Shown in pieces: positions 14,646-22,786 of a stretch of 53,296 nt of DNA. The position numbers and the translations under genes are program-made. Below the pieces are notes generated by a model. That model saw nothing but the letters and a program-made list of their open reading frames with translations. It did no database searches and was not told the origin of the DNA. Each line of letters begins with the position of its first letter. Position 1 is the first letter of the stretch. The DNA comes from an uncultured Rhodopila sp. (lineage in GTDB: Bacteria > Pseudomonadota > Alphaproteobacteria > Acetobacterales > Acetobacteraceae). The stretch is from contig NZ_CAJATU010000039.1 in NCBI RefSeq assembly GCF_903944925.1, positions 1 through 53,296 of the forward strand, read 5' to 3'.

Positions 14646-17213
14646 ATGAGTCCCGATATCGGAGGTCAAGCCGGGCCCCGGGAAACCGTCATGGCGCCGC
14701 TGGCGGGCTGGGCGACCCCGTTGTCCGAACTCCCGGACCCCGTTTTCGCCGGCCTGGTGCTCGGTGACGGCGTAGCGATCGATCCGGTCGACCAGGTTCT
14801 CCGCGCGCCCTGCGACGGCACCATCACCATGCTGCACCGCGCCCACCACGCGCTGACCCTGCGCACCGCCGCGGGCGCGGACATTCTGATGCATATCGGG
14901 CTCGACACCGTGGAACTGAACGGCGTCGGGTTTACCCCCCACGTCGCCGCCGGCCAGCAGGTCCGCCAGGGCGATGCGCTGATCAGTTTCGACGCCGCCT
15001 CGATCGCCGGGCGCGTGAAAAGCCTGCTAAGCCCGGTCATCGTTACCGCCGGCGACCGCACCTTCACGGTGGCCAATCGCTCGCAAGGCCGGGAAGTCAA
15101 AACCGGCGAGGCCATTTTCACAATCGCCCCGGACTCGGCCGCCCCCGAAGCCGGGTGGACCACCGCGCCCGCCTCGGCGGAGGTGACCCGCGACGTTGTG
15201 CTGCGCATCCCCACCGGGCTGCACGCGCGCCCCGCCGGCCTGATCTCCGCCGCGGCCAGGGGCTTCCAGGCCGACACTGCGGTGGCGTTTCGCAGCAGCC
15301 GGGCCAACGCCCGCAGCTCGGTGTCGCTGATGGGCCTCGGCGCGCAGGCCGGCGACACCGTCACGCTGATCGCGAGCGGCGCCGACGCCGAACCGGCGCT
15401 CGACGCCATCGCCGCGCTGCTGTCCGAAGGCCACGGGTTCGAAGCCGCCGAACCGGCGCCGCACCCCGCCCCGGTCGCTGCGACCCCGAAAGCAGAACCG
15501 TCGCCGCCCTTCGACCCCGGCACCGAACAGGTCCTGTCCGGCGTCGCCGCGGTGCCCGGCCGCGCCGTCGGCACCGCCTTCCCGCTGCATACGGATCGGG
15601 TGGACGTCGCTGAATACGGCGCCGAACCCGCGGTCGAGCACGACACCCTGCACCGCGCCCTCGCCGCCGCCCAAGCCGCCCTGCAAGCCGAAATCGGCCG
15701 TGCCCCCGCCGGCTCGCCGCAAGCCGAGATCCTCGGCGCGCACCTGGCCTTCGTCGAGGACCCCGACCTCGTCGGCGCCGCGGACGCCACCATCGCCGCC
15801 GGCAAAAGCGCCGGCTTCGCCTGGAGCGGCGCGATCGATCGCCAGATCGACATCCTGCGCGGCCTCGGCATCGACCGCATGGCCGAGCGTACCGACGACC
15901 TGCGTGATGTCGGCCGCCGCGTGCTGCAAGCCATCAGCGGCAAGGCGCAGGAAGCCGTCGTGCTGCCGCCGCGTGCGGTGCTGCTGGCCGACGACCTGCT
16001 GCCCTCGCAGTTCGCCGCCCTGCCCTCGGACGGCATCGCCGGCATCGCGCTGGCCCGCGGCGGCCGGACCTCGCACGTCGTGATCATGGCCGCCTCGCTC
16101 GGCATCCCGACGCTGGTGGCCGTCGGCCCCGGCCTCGCCCGCGTGCCGGAGGGCGCGCCGGTCATCCTGGATGCCGAGGCCGGCACCTTGCGCGCCTTCC
16201 CCGAGGCCGAAACACTCGCCCGCACCGAAGCCTCGGTGACCGCGGCGCGGGAACGCGCCGCGACGCAACTGCATGCCGCCGCGGCGGATTGCCGGCTGGT
16301 GGACGGCACCCGCATCGAGGTCGCCGCCAATCTCGGTGGCGAGGCCGACATCCCCGAGGCGCTGGCCCGCGGCGCCGAAGGCTGCGGCCTGCTGCGCAGC
16401 GAATTCCTGTTTCTCGACCGCGTCACCGCGCCCAGCGAGGATGTCCAGTTCGCCACCTACCAGCGCATCGCCGAGGGGCTGCAAGGCCGGCCGCTGATCA
16501 TCCGCACGCTGGATGCCGGGGCAGACAAGCCGCTGCCCTATCTCGACCTGCCGCCGGAGGAAAACCCGGCACTCGGCTTGCGCGGCGTGCGCGTCGGGCT
16601 GTGGCGCCCGGAGCTTCTGCGCGCCCAGTTCCGCGCCATCCTGCGCGTGCAGCCGGCGGGACAGTGCCGGATCATGCTGCCGATGATCGCCCTGCTGGAG
16701 GAGATCCGGGCGGCGCGTGCGCTGTTCGACGAGGTGCGGGCGGAACTTGGCCACACCGCCCCGGTGCAGCTCGGCATCATGGTGGAGGTGCCGTCGGCGG
16801 CACTGATGGCCGCGACGCTCGCCGCCGAGGCGGATTTCTTCTCCATCGGCAGCAACGACCTGACCCAGTACACGCTCGCGATGGATCGCGGCAACCCGCT
16901 GCTGGCCCGCCAGATGGACGGGCTGCACCCGGCCATTCTGCGGCTCATTGCAACGACCTGCGACGGGGCGCGCCGGCACAAGCGCTGGGTGGGGGTGTGC
17001 GGCGGCATCGCGTCGCTGCCGCGCGCCGCGGCGGTGCTGGTCGGTCTGGGTGTCACGGAACTGTCCGCGACCGCATCGGCCATCCCGGCGGTAAAGGCGC
17101 TGTTGCGAACGTTGAGCACACAGGATTGCGCCCGCGTTGCCAGGCGGGCGCTGCAACTTGACTCCGCCGAGGCGGTGCACCGGCTGCTTGGAGAGACCTG
17201 GCCTGAGGTCTGA
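14646..17213 (+). CDS. PTS fusion protein: IIA(Glc-type)-HPr-Enzyme I
   Basis: An 855-residue cytoplasmic phosphotransferase. Residues about 15-160 are a glucose-type IIA domain with the LMHIGLDTVELNG motif (His83). Residues 180-265 are HPr with GLHARPAG (His193). Residues 300-855 are Enzyme I, with GGRTSHVVIMA (His477) and the PEP-binding half (LLRSEFLFLD, LPMIALLEEI, SIGSNDLTQYTLAMDR, VCGGIAS). It takes phosphate from PEP and passes it down its own chain to the IIB domain encoded next. GGGAGA lies 9-14 nt before the ATG. The permease gene follows after 30 nt. One fused chain replacing crr, ptsH and ptsI marks this as a dedicated sugar-uptake PTS, unlike the nitrogen PTS common in this class. 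Confidence 0.93.
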   Translation: MSPDIGGQAGPRETVMAPLAGWATPLSELPDPVFAGLVLGDGVAIDPVDQVLRAPCDGTITMLHRAHHALTLRTAAGADILMHIGLDTVELNGVGFTPHVAAGQQVRQGDALISFDAASIAGRVKSLLSPVIVTAGDRTFTVANRSQGREVKTGEAIFTIAPDSAAPEAGWTTAPASAEVTRDVVLRIPTGLHARPAGLISAAARGFQADTAVAFRSSRANARSSVSLMGLGAQAGDTVTLIASGADAEPALDAIAALLSEGHGFEAAEPAPHPAPVAATPKAEPSPPFDPGTEQVLSGVAAVPGRAVGTAFPLHTDRVDVAEYGAEPAVEHDTLHRALAAAQAALQAEIGRAPAGSPQAEILGAHLAFVEDPDLVGAADATIAAGKSAGFAWSGAIDRQIDILRGLGIDRMAERTDDLRDVGRRVLQAISGKAQEAVVLPPRAVLLADDLLPSQFAALPSDGIAGIALARGGRTSHVVIMAASLGIPTLVAVGPGLARVPEGAPVILDAEAGTLRAFPEAETLARTEASVTAARERAATQLHAAAADCRLVDGTRIEVAANLGGEADIPEALARGAEGCGLLRSEFLFLDRVTAPSEDVQFATYQRIAEGLQGRPLIIRTLDAGADKPLPYLDLPPEENPALGLRGVRVGLWRPELLRAQFRAILRVQPAGQCRIMLPMIALLEEIRAARALFDEVRAELGHTAPVQLGIMVEVPSAALMAATLAAEADFFSIGSNDLTQYTLAMDRGNPLLARQMDGLHPAILRLIATTCDGARRHKRWVGVCGGIASLPRAAAVLVGLGVTELSATASAIPAVKALLRTLSTQDCARVARRALQLDSAEAVHRLLGETWPEV

Positions 17214-17243
17214 CATCCAAAGCGCCAAAAGGGGGAACCAACC

Positions 17244-19046
17244 ATGCTGACATCAGCCTTCGGATGGCTGCAGAAAATCGGCAAGTCGCTGATGCTGCCG
17301 GTGGCGGTGCTGCCGGTGGCGGGCCTGCTGCTGGGTATCGGCGCCTCGAACTTCTCGTTCCTGCCGGCGATCGTCTCGCAGGTGATGGCGCAGAGCGGCG
17401 CGGCGGTATTCGGCAACCTGCCGCTGATTTTCGCCGTCGGCGTCGCCCTGGGCCTCGCCAACAACGACGGCGTCGCCGCCATCGCCGCGGTGGTCGGCTT
17501 TGTCGTCATGGTGGCCACGATGGGCGTCATGGCGGGCTTCTTCGGCGTCGAGCCATCGATGGTGCTCGGCATGAAGTCGATGGAAACCGGGGTGTTCGGC
17601 GGCATCATCATCGGGGCCGTGGCCGCGGTGCTGTTCAATCGCTATTATCGAATCGAACTACCAACGTATCTCGGCTTCTTCGCCGGCAAGCGCTTCGTGC
17701 CGATAGCGACAGGAGTTGCCGCGATCATGGTAGGGATCGCACTTTCGGTCATTTGGCCGCCGATCCAACACGGGATCAATCTGTTTTCGCATTGGGCGGC
17801 GGAGAGCGACCCGCGCACGGCCGCAACGATTTACGGCTTTGTCGAGCGCCTGCTTATCCCCTTCGGTCTGCATCACATCTGGAACGTGCCGTTTTTCTTC
17901 CAGATTGGTTCGTTTACCGACGCCGCCGGGAAGGTGGTGCATGGCGATATCAACCGGTTCTTTGCCGGCGACCGCACGGCGGGGATCCTGGCCGGGGCAT
18001 TCATCTTCAAGATGTTCGGCCTGCCCGCGGCGGCCATCGCGATCTGGCTGACAGCCAAGCCGGAGAACAAGAAACTCGTCGGCGGCATCATGATCTCCGC
18101 CGCGCTGACCTCGTTCCTGACGGGCATCACCGAGCCGATAGAATTTTCGTTCCTGTTCGTCGCGCCGGTGCTGTACCTGATGCACGCGGTCCTGGCGGCG
18201 AGCACGCAGTTCCTCGCCAATACGTTCGACATGCATATGGGCTTTACGTTTTCCCAGGGCGGCATCGACTTCCTGCTGTTCAACGTGTTCGGCAAGACCG
18301 CGCATAACTGGTGGATCGTACTTGTTGCCGGGCCGGTTTATGCACTGATTTACTTTGTGCTGTTCCGCACGGTGATCCTGCGCTTCAACCTCAAGACGCC
18401 GGGGCGCGAGGACGCCGACGCGGCGGCGGAAGCAGCGCCCGAGGGCGGGGCCACGGACCGCTTTGCCATGTCGCGCCAACTGGTTGCCGCGTTTGGCGGG
18501 CGCGAAAACATCGCCAGCCTCGATGCCTGCATCACCCGCTTACGCGTGAGCGTGCGCGACCCGGCGCTGGTGGATCAGAAGCGCTTCAAGGCGTTGGGCG
18601 CGGCCGGCGTCATGCAGGTCGGGGAGAGCTTCCAGGCGATCTTCGGCACGCGGTCGGAGAACCTGAAGACGGATATGGACGAATTCCTCCGCCAGGACGT
18701 TGGCGCGGCGCCGGCGGCGAAGCCGGCCGCGCCGCGCGCACCGGCTGCCGCCCACGTCGCAGTACCGGCCGCGCCACCGTCCGCCGCGGTCACCGCGCAG
18801 GCCGAGGCATTGCTGACGGCACTCGGCGGCGAAGCCAATCTTCGCGACGTTGCCACCGTGGCCGCGACCCGTGTCCGGGTGCAGCTTGCCGATGCCGGCA
18901 AATTCGATGCAGCCGGCGCGCGAGGGGCGGGTGTACGCGCGGTCATGCCGCTTGGCGACGGACTCTTCCACCTGATCATCGGACCGGCGGCGGCCGAGTA
19001 TGCCGCGGCCATGGCCACAAAGCGGACGGTCCACGCGCCTGCCTGA
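17244..19046 (+). CDS. ptsG: PTS glucose-type IICB permease with a second, degenerate IIB domain
   Basis: A 600-residue membrane transporter. The IIC part (about 1-390) has about ten hydrophobic segments and the glucose-permease motifs [23 protein letters not shown] and [14 protein letters not shown], close to PtsG. A IIB domain (about 405-485) carries the phosphoacceptor Cys429 in [13 protein letters not shown]. An Ala/Pro-rich linker (490-522) leads to a second IIB-like domain (523-600) where the cysteine position is Ala540 ([13 protein letters not shown]), so it cannot be phosphorylated there. Glucose is the likeliest substrate by similarity; N-acetylglucosamine permeases of the same family are the alternative. 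GGGGGAACC lies 5 nt before the ATG. The porin gene follows 98 nt downstream. Confidence 0.9.
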   Translation: MLTSAFGWLQKIGKSLMLPVAVLPVAGLLLGIGASNFSFLPAIVSQVMAQSGAAVFGNLPLIFAVGVALGLANNDGVAAIAAVVGFVVMVATMGVMAGFFGVEPSMVLGMKSMETGVFGGIIIGAVAAVLFNRYYRIELPTYLGFFAGKRFVPIATGVAAIMVGIALSVIWPPIQHGINLFSHWAAESDPRTAATIYGFVERLLIPFGLHHIWNVPFFFQIGSFTDAAGKVVHGDINRFFAGDRTAGILAGAFIFKMFGLPAAAIAIWLTAKPENKKLVGGIMISAALTSFLTGITEPIEFSFLFVAPVLYLMHAVLAASTQFLANTFDMHMGFTFSQGGIDFLLFNVFGKTAHNWWIVLVAGPVYALIYFVLFRTVILRFNLKTPGREDADAAAEAAPEGGATDRFAMSRQLVAAFGGRENIASLDACITRLRVSVRDPALVDQKRFKALGAAGVMQVGESFQAIFGTRSENLKTDMDEFLRQDVGAAPAAKPAAPRAPAAAHVAVPAAPPSAAVTAQAEALLTALGGEANLRDVATVAATRVRVQLADAGKFDAAGARGAGVRAVMPLGDGLFHLIIGPAAAEYAAAMATKRTVHAPA

Positions 19047-19144
19047 GACGTCGCAACTGCAAGCCGTTCTTACCGGGGAGCTTAACAGGCCGAATCGCAC
19101 ACGACACCGAACAAGAAATGGTACCAATAAAAGGGGAAACAGCG

Positions 19145-20566
19145 ATGTTGACTTGGTATCGAGCAAGCGTGCCGGGCAAAACGCTCGGACAGGCCATCAT
19201 GGTTGGCGCCCTGACCCTGGCGGCCAGCCTGCCGGCCCGGGCGCAGGGCACCGGCGTGCAGCCGGGTGAGCCGGGCAGCGAGAACCAGAACGAACTGAAC
19301 CAGCCGCTCGTAGCCACAGCTCCACCGCCGTTCCAGGACACCAATCTGCTCGGCGACCTCGGTGGCGAGCGCACCAAACTGCTCAACAAGGGCATCGATA
19401 TCGAAGTCGGCGCCATGTCCGAGTTCGGCGCCAACACGAGCGGCTTGAAAACCGGCGCCGGCGCGGCCAACCAGGTTACCTTCTCGCTCGATATAGACTG
19501 GGAAAGACTTGCAAATATTCCCGGCTTCAGCACGCATTTCGTGGTGGTCAACCGCAGCGGCAGCAACATCAGCCGCAATTACGGCGACAACCTCACGCAG
19601 TCAGCCGAGGTTTATGGCGCCGGCTTCGGCGTGGGCGTGCATTTTGTCTATCTGTATGGCCAGGAAACGTTGTTCAACGATCGGTTGAACATCGCGATCG
19701 GGCGTTTGCCGGTGGCCACCGATTTCGCCGCGTCGCCGCTCTATTGCCTTCCGATCGCCCTGCTCAATTGCGGCACGCCGAGGGCGTTGACCAACAACGC
19801 CTCGTTCACATCGTGGCCGCAATCGACCTGGGGCGGCCGCGTCCGCGTGCGGCCAACTCCGGAGACCTATATCCAGTTTGGCGCCTATGAATCCGAGCCG
19901 TTCCCGGGCGGCGGGCGCACCGGCTGGAGCTGGAGCACGGTCAATGCCACCGGAACGATCCTGCCGGTGGAAATCGCCTGGGAGCCCGTGCTTGGCCCGA
20001 ACCATCTGACCGGTCATTACAAGCTCGGTTTTGCCTACGACACGTCGGATTTCAACAGCCTCAGTCAGAACGTCAACGGCGCCCCGTTGCTGGTGTCAAC
20101 GGAGATGCCGGCGCTGGTCAGCGGACGGACGCAGTTCTGGGCGACAGCCGATCAGATGTTGATCCGGCAGGGCTCGGGCGAGAACGCGGGACTGACGCTG
20201 ATCGGGACCTACGGCCACAGTTCGTCGGACGTTTCGGCGACCTGGCAAACGGCTTACCTCGGTATGCTGGAACAGGGGTTTTGGCGGTCGCGTCCGACTG
20301 ACCAGATCATGCTGTCAGGCGCCTGGTGGGGAATCAGCAATCAGCTCGGATCGCTGCAACAGCAACAGGCGGCCATCGGGCTTCCGCTGGCCAACGGCGC
20401 GGCGCATCCGCAGTCTAACGAATACGCCATCGAACTGGACTACATCGCAAAAGTCTACCGCGGCATCACTTTCGAGCCTGGCGTACAATACTTCATCCAC
20501 CCCAACGCCGATGCGAAATTGCCAAATGCGTTTGTTTTTGCCGGGAGATTGAACCTGAAGTTCTGA
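19145..20566 (+). CDS. oprB: OprB-family carbohydrate-selective outer-membrane porin
   Basis: A 473-residue outer-membrane beta-barrel protein. A signal peptide covers about residues 1-35 (AIMVGALTLAASLPARAQ). The mature part begins with the OprB layout: LLGDLGGERTKLLNKGIDIE, a run of amphipathic strands, and a C-terminal FAGRLNLKF ending in Phe, as porins do. OprB proteins admit glucose and related sugars. AGGGGA lies about 9 nt before this ATG. The frame is open far upstream, overlapping the PTS gene, but only this start gives a signal peptide. The place behind the PTS genes makes it the outer-membrane step of the same uptake route. Confidence 0.9.
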   Translation: MLTWYRASVPGKTLGQAIMVGALTLAASLPARAQGTGVQPGEPGSENQNELNQPLVATAPPPFQDTNLLGDLGGERTKLLNKGIDIEVGAMSEFGANTSGLKTGAGAANQVTFSLDIDWERLANIPGFSTHFVVVNRSGSNISRNYGDNLTQSAEVYGAGFGVGVHFVYLYGQETLFNDRLNIAIGRLPVATDFAASPLYCLPIALLNCGTPRALTNNASFTSWPQSTWGGRVRVRPTPETYIQFGAYESEPFPGGGRTGWSWSTVNATGTILPVEIAWEPVLGPNHLTGHYKLGFAYDTSDFNSLSQNVNGAPLLVSTEMPALVSGRTQFWATADQMLIRQGSGENAGLTLIGTYGHSSSDVSATWQTAYLGMLEQGFWRSRPTDQIMLSGAWWGISNQLGSLQQQQAAIGLPLANGAAHPQSNEYAIELDYIAKVYRGITFEPGVQYFIHPNADAKLPNAFVFAGRLNLKF

Positions 20567-20576
20567 ATCCGTACAG

Positions 20577-21137
20577 TTAACTACCCGGCGCGCGTTGAAT
20601 GATATTTCCTGCTCCGGACACCAGGTTCAGCGCGCCGCCACCCGCAGCCCCCCGCCCCGGCGTCGTTGCCACCTGCTGCTGCGCAATGGGCCCCGACCCC
20701 GTCGCGGATTGCTGCTGCACGACGTTCCCGTTGCCCACCGTCACCGCCAGCGGCCCTGCGTTGTTGATGATGATCGGCCCGTTGCCATGGCCGTGCTGCC
20801 GCCGGTAGCGATAGCCGCCGTCATCCGGCAACGCTGCAACCGGCTGCCGGCTGGCCGCCAGCGGCGTGCCCATCGAAAACCCGGCCAGGTACCCCGGGTC
20901 GCCGCGCAATGCGGTGATCGTCGCCTGGTTCTGAGCCTGGTGATCCGCCGCCGTCATCCCGCCCTGCACATCCCGCGCCGTCATGTACGGGTTGCGGAAG
21001 AACGGCAGCGGCCGGGCCAGGCCATGCGGCCCGTCCTTGATCCCGGGATCAAGACCGAGGCCCCCGGTCTCCTGCGCAAAACCCGCCCCACCGAGCGACA
21101 GCAGCAGCAGACCGGTCTGCAAAATCAAGCGTTTCAT
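20577..21137 (-). CDS. Secreted low-complexity protein of unknown function
   Basis: A 186-residue protein with a signal peptide (MKRLILQTGLLLLSLGGAGFAQ). The mature part is rich in Gly, Asn and Gln. The C-terminal half (IIINNAGPLAVTVGNGNVVQQQ, then SGPIAQQQVATTPG) has the Asn/Gln/Gly spacing seen in curlin-like fibre proteins, only loosely. AAGGGTGG lies 5-12 nt before the ATG at 21137. A GTG at 21146 is a less likely start. It is the last of four small secreted genes in the same direction and converges on oprB with a 10-nt gap. No enzyme motif is visible. Confidence 0.7.
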   Translation of the reverse strand: MKRLILQTGLLLLSLGGAGFAQETGGLGLDPGIKDGPHGLARPLPFFRNPYMTARDVQGGMTAADHQAQNQATITALRGDPGYLAGFSMGTPLAASRQPVAALPDDGGYRYRRQHGHGNGPIIINNAGPLAVTVGNGNVVQQQSATGSGPIAQQQVATTPGRGAAGGGALNLVSGAGNIIQRAPGS

Positions 21138-21167
21138 TGACGCCACCCTTCTCGCCTGAAGCCGAAC

Positions 21168-21509
21168 TCAATCGCCGTCCAGGGACAGCCCCCCGGCGTC
21201 CCGCTGCGGCGCCAGGCCATAGCCACCCGGAACGCGCCGCCCTTTCAGCGCCTGCGCCGTATCCGCATCGCCCGGGTCGTCCGCGGAGATATCCGGCGCC
21301 GCACCGCCACCGAACGACTGCACCACGTCGCCATGGCCGCTGACGCAGGTCTTGCGGCCGTTTACGGTCTGGCAACTGACACCGCCGGAACCGGCGCAAT
21401 TGAGGTTGCCGTTCACCGACTGGCAGCGCAACGTCTCGGCCCCCGCCGAGACGCCGCACCACACGACCCACAAGCCGGCAAGCGCAAAAGCACGTAGATG
21501 GCGGGCCAT
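21168..21509 (-). CDS. Small secreted cysteine-containing protein of unknown function
   Basis: A 113-residue protein with a signal peptide (RAFALAGLWVVWCGVSAGA) and two similar mature segments, CQSVNGNLNCAGSGG and CQTVNGRKTCVSGHG. Each segment holds two Cys eight or nine residues apart, which suggests two disulphide hairpins. The rest is Gly/Asp-rich. GAGGAGG lies about 6 nt before the ATG, fixing the start. It sits 10 nt after the next gene upstream in transcription order and 30 nt before the following one, so the three are likely one operon. I recognise no family. Confidence 0.7.
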   Translation of the reverse strand: MARHLRAFALAGLWVVWCGVSAGAETLRCQSVNGNLNCAGSGGVSCQTVNGRKTCVSGHGDVVQSFGGGAAPDISADDPGDADTAQALKGRRVPGGYGLAPQRDAGGLSLDGD

Positions 21510-21519
21510 GAAAACCTCC

Positions 21520-21948
21520 TCAGTGGCCGGTTCCGTTGAGCAGGCGCTGATTGGCGGTAGACTGCGCGCCGTAACCCACATTGTAGCCACGCGTGTAGGT
21601 GTTGGTTGCCAGAACCCCGGTCGGTCCCTGATTGGTAATTGACTGGCCGGCGTAGGAACCGCGGCCGAGTGCAAGGTTGGCGCCGGTCACCACCCGCGTG
21701 CTCACCAGCGGGCGGCAACCGGACGATCCGCCCCCCTGCGTCCCGAGCTGCTGGGTGGCCGACGATCCGCCGCCCCGCGCGTTGTTGACGCCGACGGTCA
21801 CGCTGGTGGCGGAGAGCGGACAACCCTGATTGGCCTGGATCTCTCCCAGTTCATTGATCGCGTTGTTCATATGCATGCCGCCCCGGTCCTGCGCCGCGGC
21901 GGGAAGCGCCGCCAACAGGGTCAGGGCGGCGAGTGATGCTCGTAACAT
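21520..21948 (-). CDS. Secreted repeat protein, possibly curlin-like
   Basis: A 142-residue protein with a signal peptide (MLRASLAALTLLAALPAAAQ). It has Gly/Asn/Ser/Gln-rich mature segments such as NLALGRGSYAGQSITNQGP and NVGYGAQSTANQRLLNGTG. The Asn-x(4)-Gly-x-Ser-x-Ala-x-Gln spacing matches the repeats of the gene that precedes it and recalls curlin or holdfast-anchor (HfaA-like) proteins. The resemblance is by eye only. Two Cys (in QGCPL and SGCRPL) lie in the mature part. Same direction and tight spacing place it in the four-gene secreted set. Confidence 0.7.
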   Translation of the reverse strand: MLRASLAALTLLAALPAAAQDRGGMHMNNAINELGEIQANQGCPLSATSVTVGVNNARGGGSSATQQLGTQGGGSSGCRPLVSTRVVTGANLALGRGSYAGQSITNQGPTGVLATNTYTRGYNVGYGAQSTANQRLLNGTGH

Positions 21949-22031
21949 GGCACGGTCTCCTCGACGGTTCGGCCCGGTCCGGCCCCGCTCTCCCGCGGGG
22001 CCGGTTCCAGGGACGTGACGTTCACCCGATC

Positions 22032-22619
22032 TTATTGCCCGCCGGTGAACACCTGCTGCGATGCCGAGGAGCCATAGCCGAGCGCCGCGTTCTTGTTCAT
22101 CCCGCCGCTGACCACATTCAGGCCATGCCGCCCGGCCGTGCCGCCGACGGTGGCGACCTGCTGGTCCGCCGAGGAGAACGCGCCAGCCGCGAGGTTGGTG
22201 TTGTAGCCGCCGCTGGTGATTGACTTGCCGTGGCCATAGGCGGTGCCGCCCAGGGTCAGGGTGGACTGCGTGGCCGAGCTGCCATAGCCCTTGGCGAGAT
22301 TGTTGTTGTAGCCGCCTTTGGTGATCGCCAGGCCATGGCCCAGCGCCGTGCCGCCCACGGTCGTGGTATCCTGGCCGGCGTAGCTGTACTTCCCCCCGGC
22401 GGTGTTGTAGTTGTTGCCGCCGTTGGTGATGGCCTTGCCGTGGCCGCTCGCCAGCCCGCCCAATGTCGTCGCCGACTGATCGGCCTCGCTCATCGCGCCC
22501 TTGGCGGTGTTGACGTTGCCGCCGCCGTGCGTGATCGAGATCTGCGCGCTGGCCGGGGCGACCGAGACGGCGGCGAGAGCGGCGAAGGCTGCGAAGCTGG
22601 ACAGGACGATGGAGCGCAT
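22032..22619 (-). CDS. Secreted protein built of 35-residue Gly/Asn/Ser repeats
   Basis: A 195-residue protein. A signal peptide covers residues 1-26 (ending APASAQ). The whole mature chain is about 4.8 tandem copies of a 35-residue unit. The units read SGGxNxNxAxGxxSxAxQ followed by a GGTAxGHGxxIT segment. Regular Asn, Gly, Ser and Gln with no Cys suggests a stacked beta or amyloid-like fibre subunit. GAAGGA lies about 10 nt before the ATG at 22619. A longer start at 22643 lacks a site. It is the first gene of the secreted set. No secretion machinery (CsgG or similar) is visible in the window. Confidence 0.75.
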   Translation of the reverse strand: MRSIVLSSFAAFAALAAVSVAPASAQISITHGGGNVNTAKGAMSEADQSATTLGGLASGHGKAITNGGNNYNTAGGKYSYAGQDTTTVGGTALGHGLAITKGGYNNNLAKGYGSSATQSTLTLGGTAYGHGKSITSGGYNTNLAAGAFSSADQQVATVGGTAGRHGLNVVSGGMNKNAALGYGSSASQQVFTGGQ

Positions 22620-22786
22620 GACTTGGTTTCCTTCTGTGACCATCCGGAAGTTCCTGCTTCCGGGTGTCGGTGATCGACGAGAGGAAACCTACGGGGAGCG
22701 GCGGGCAGCCGCTGTGGACCAGTCAACAGGGTCACATTTTTCAGCTTTTCCCGGGTAAACGAAGCGTGATGGCGGCGGGGCGGCCC

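Noticed and set aside
14666..17228. Very long open frames (up to 733 residues) on the minus strand opposite the PTS fusion gene
   Set aside because: They mirror the codon pattern of the plus-strand gene, are rich in Arg/Ala/Ser and show no domain; the plus strand has every PTS motif.
18311..19144. Extended N-terminus of the porin frame overlapping the PTS permease
   Set aside because: Arg/Gly-rich translation out of frame with ptsG; the signal peptide and ribosome site place the porin start at 19145.
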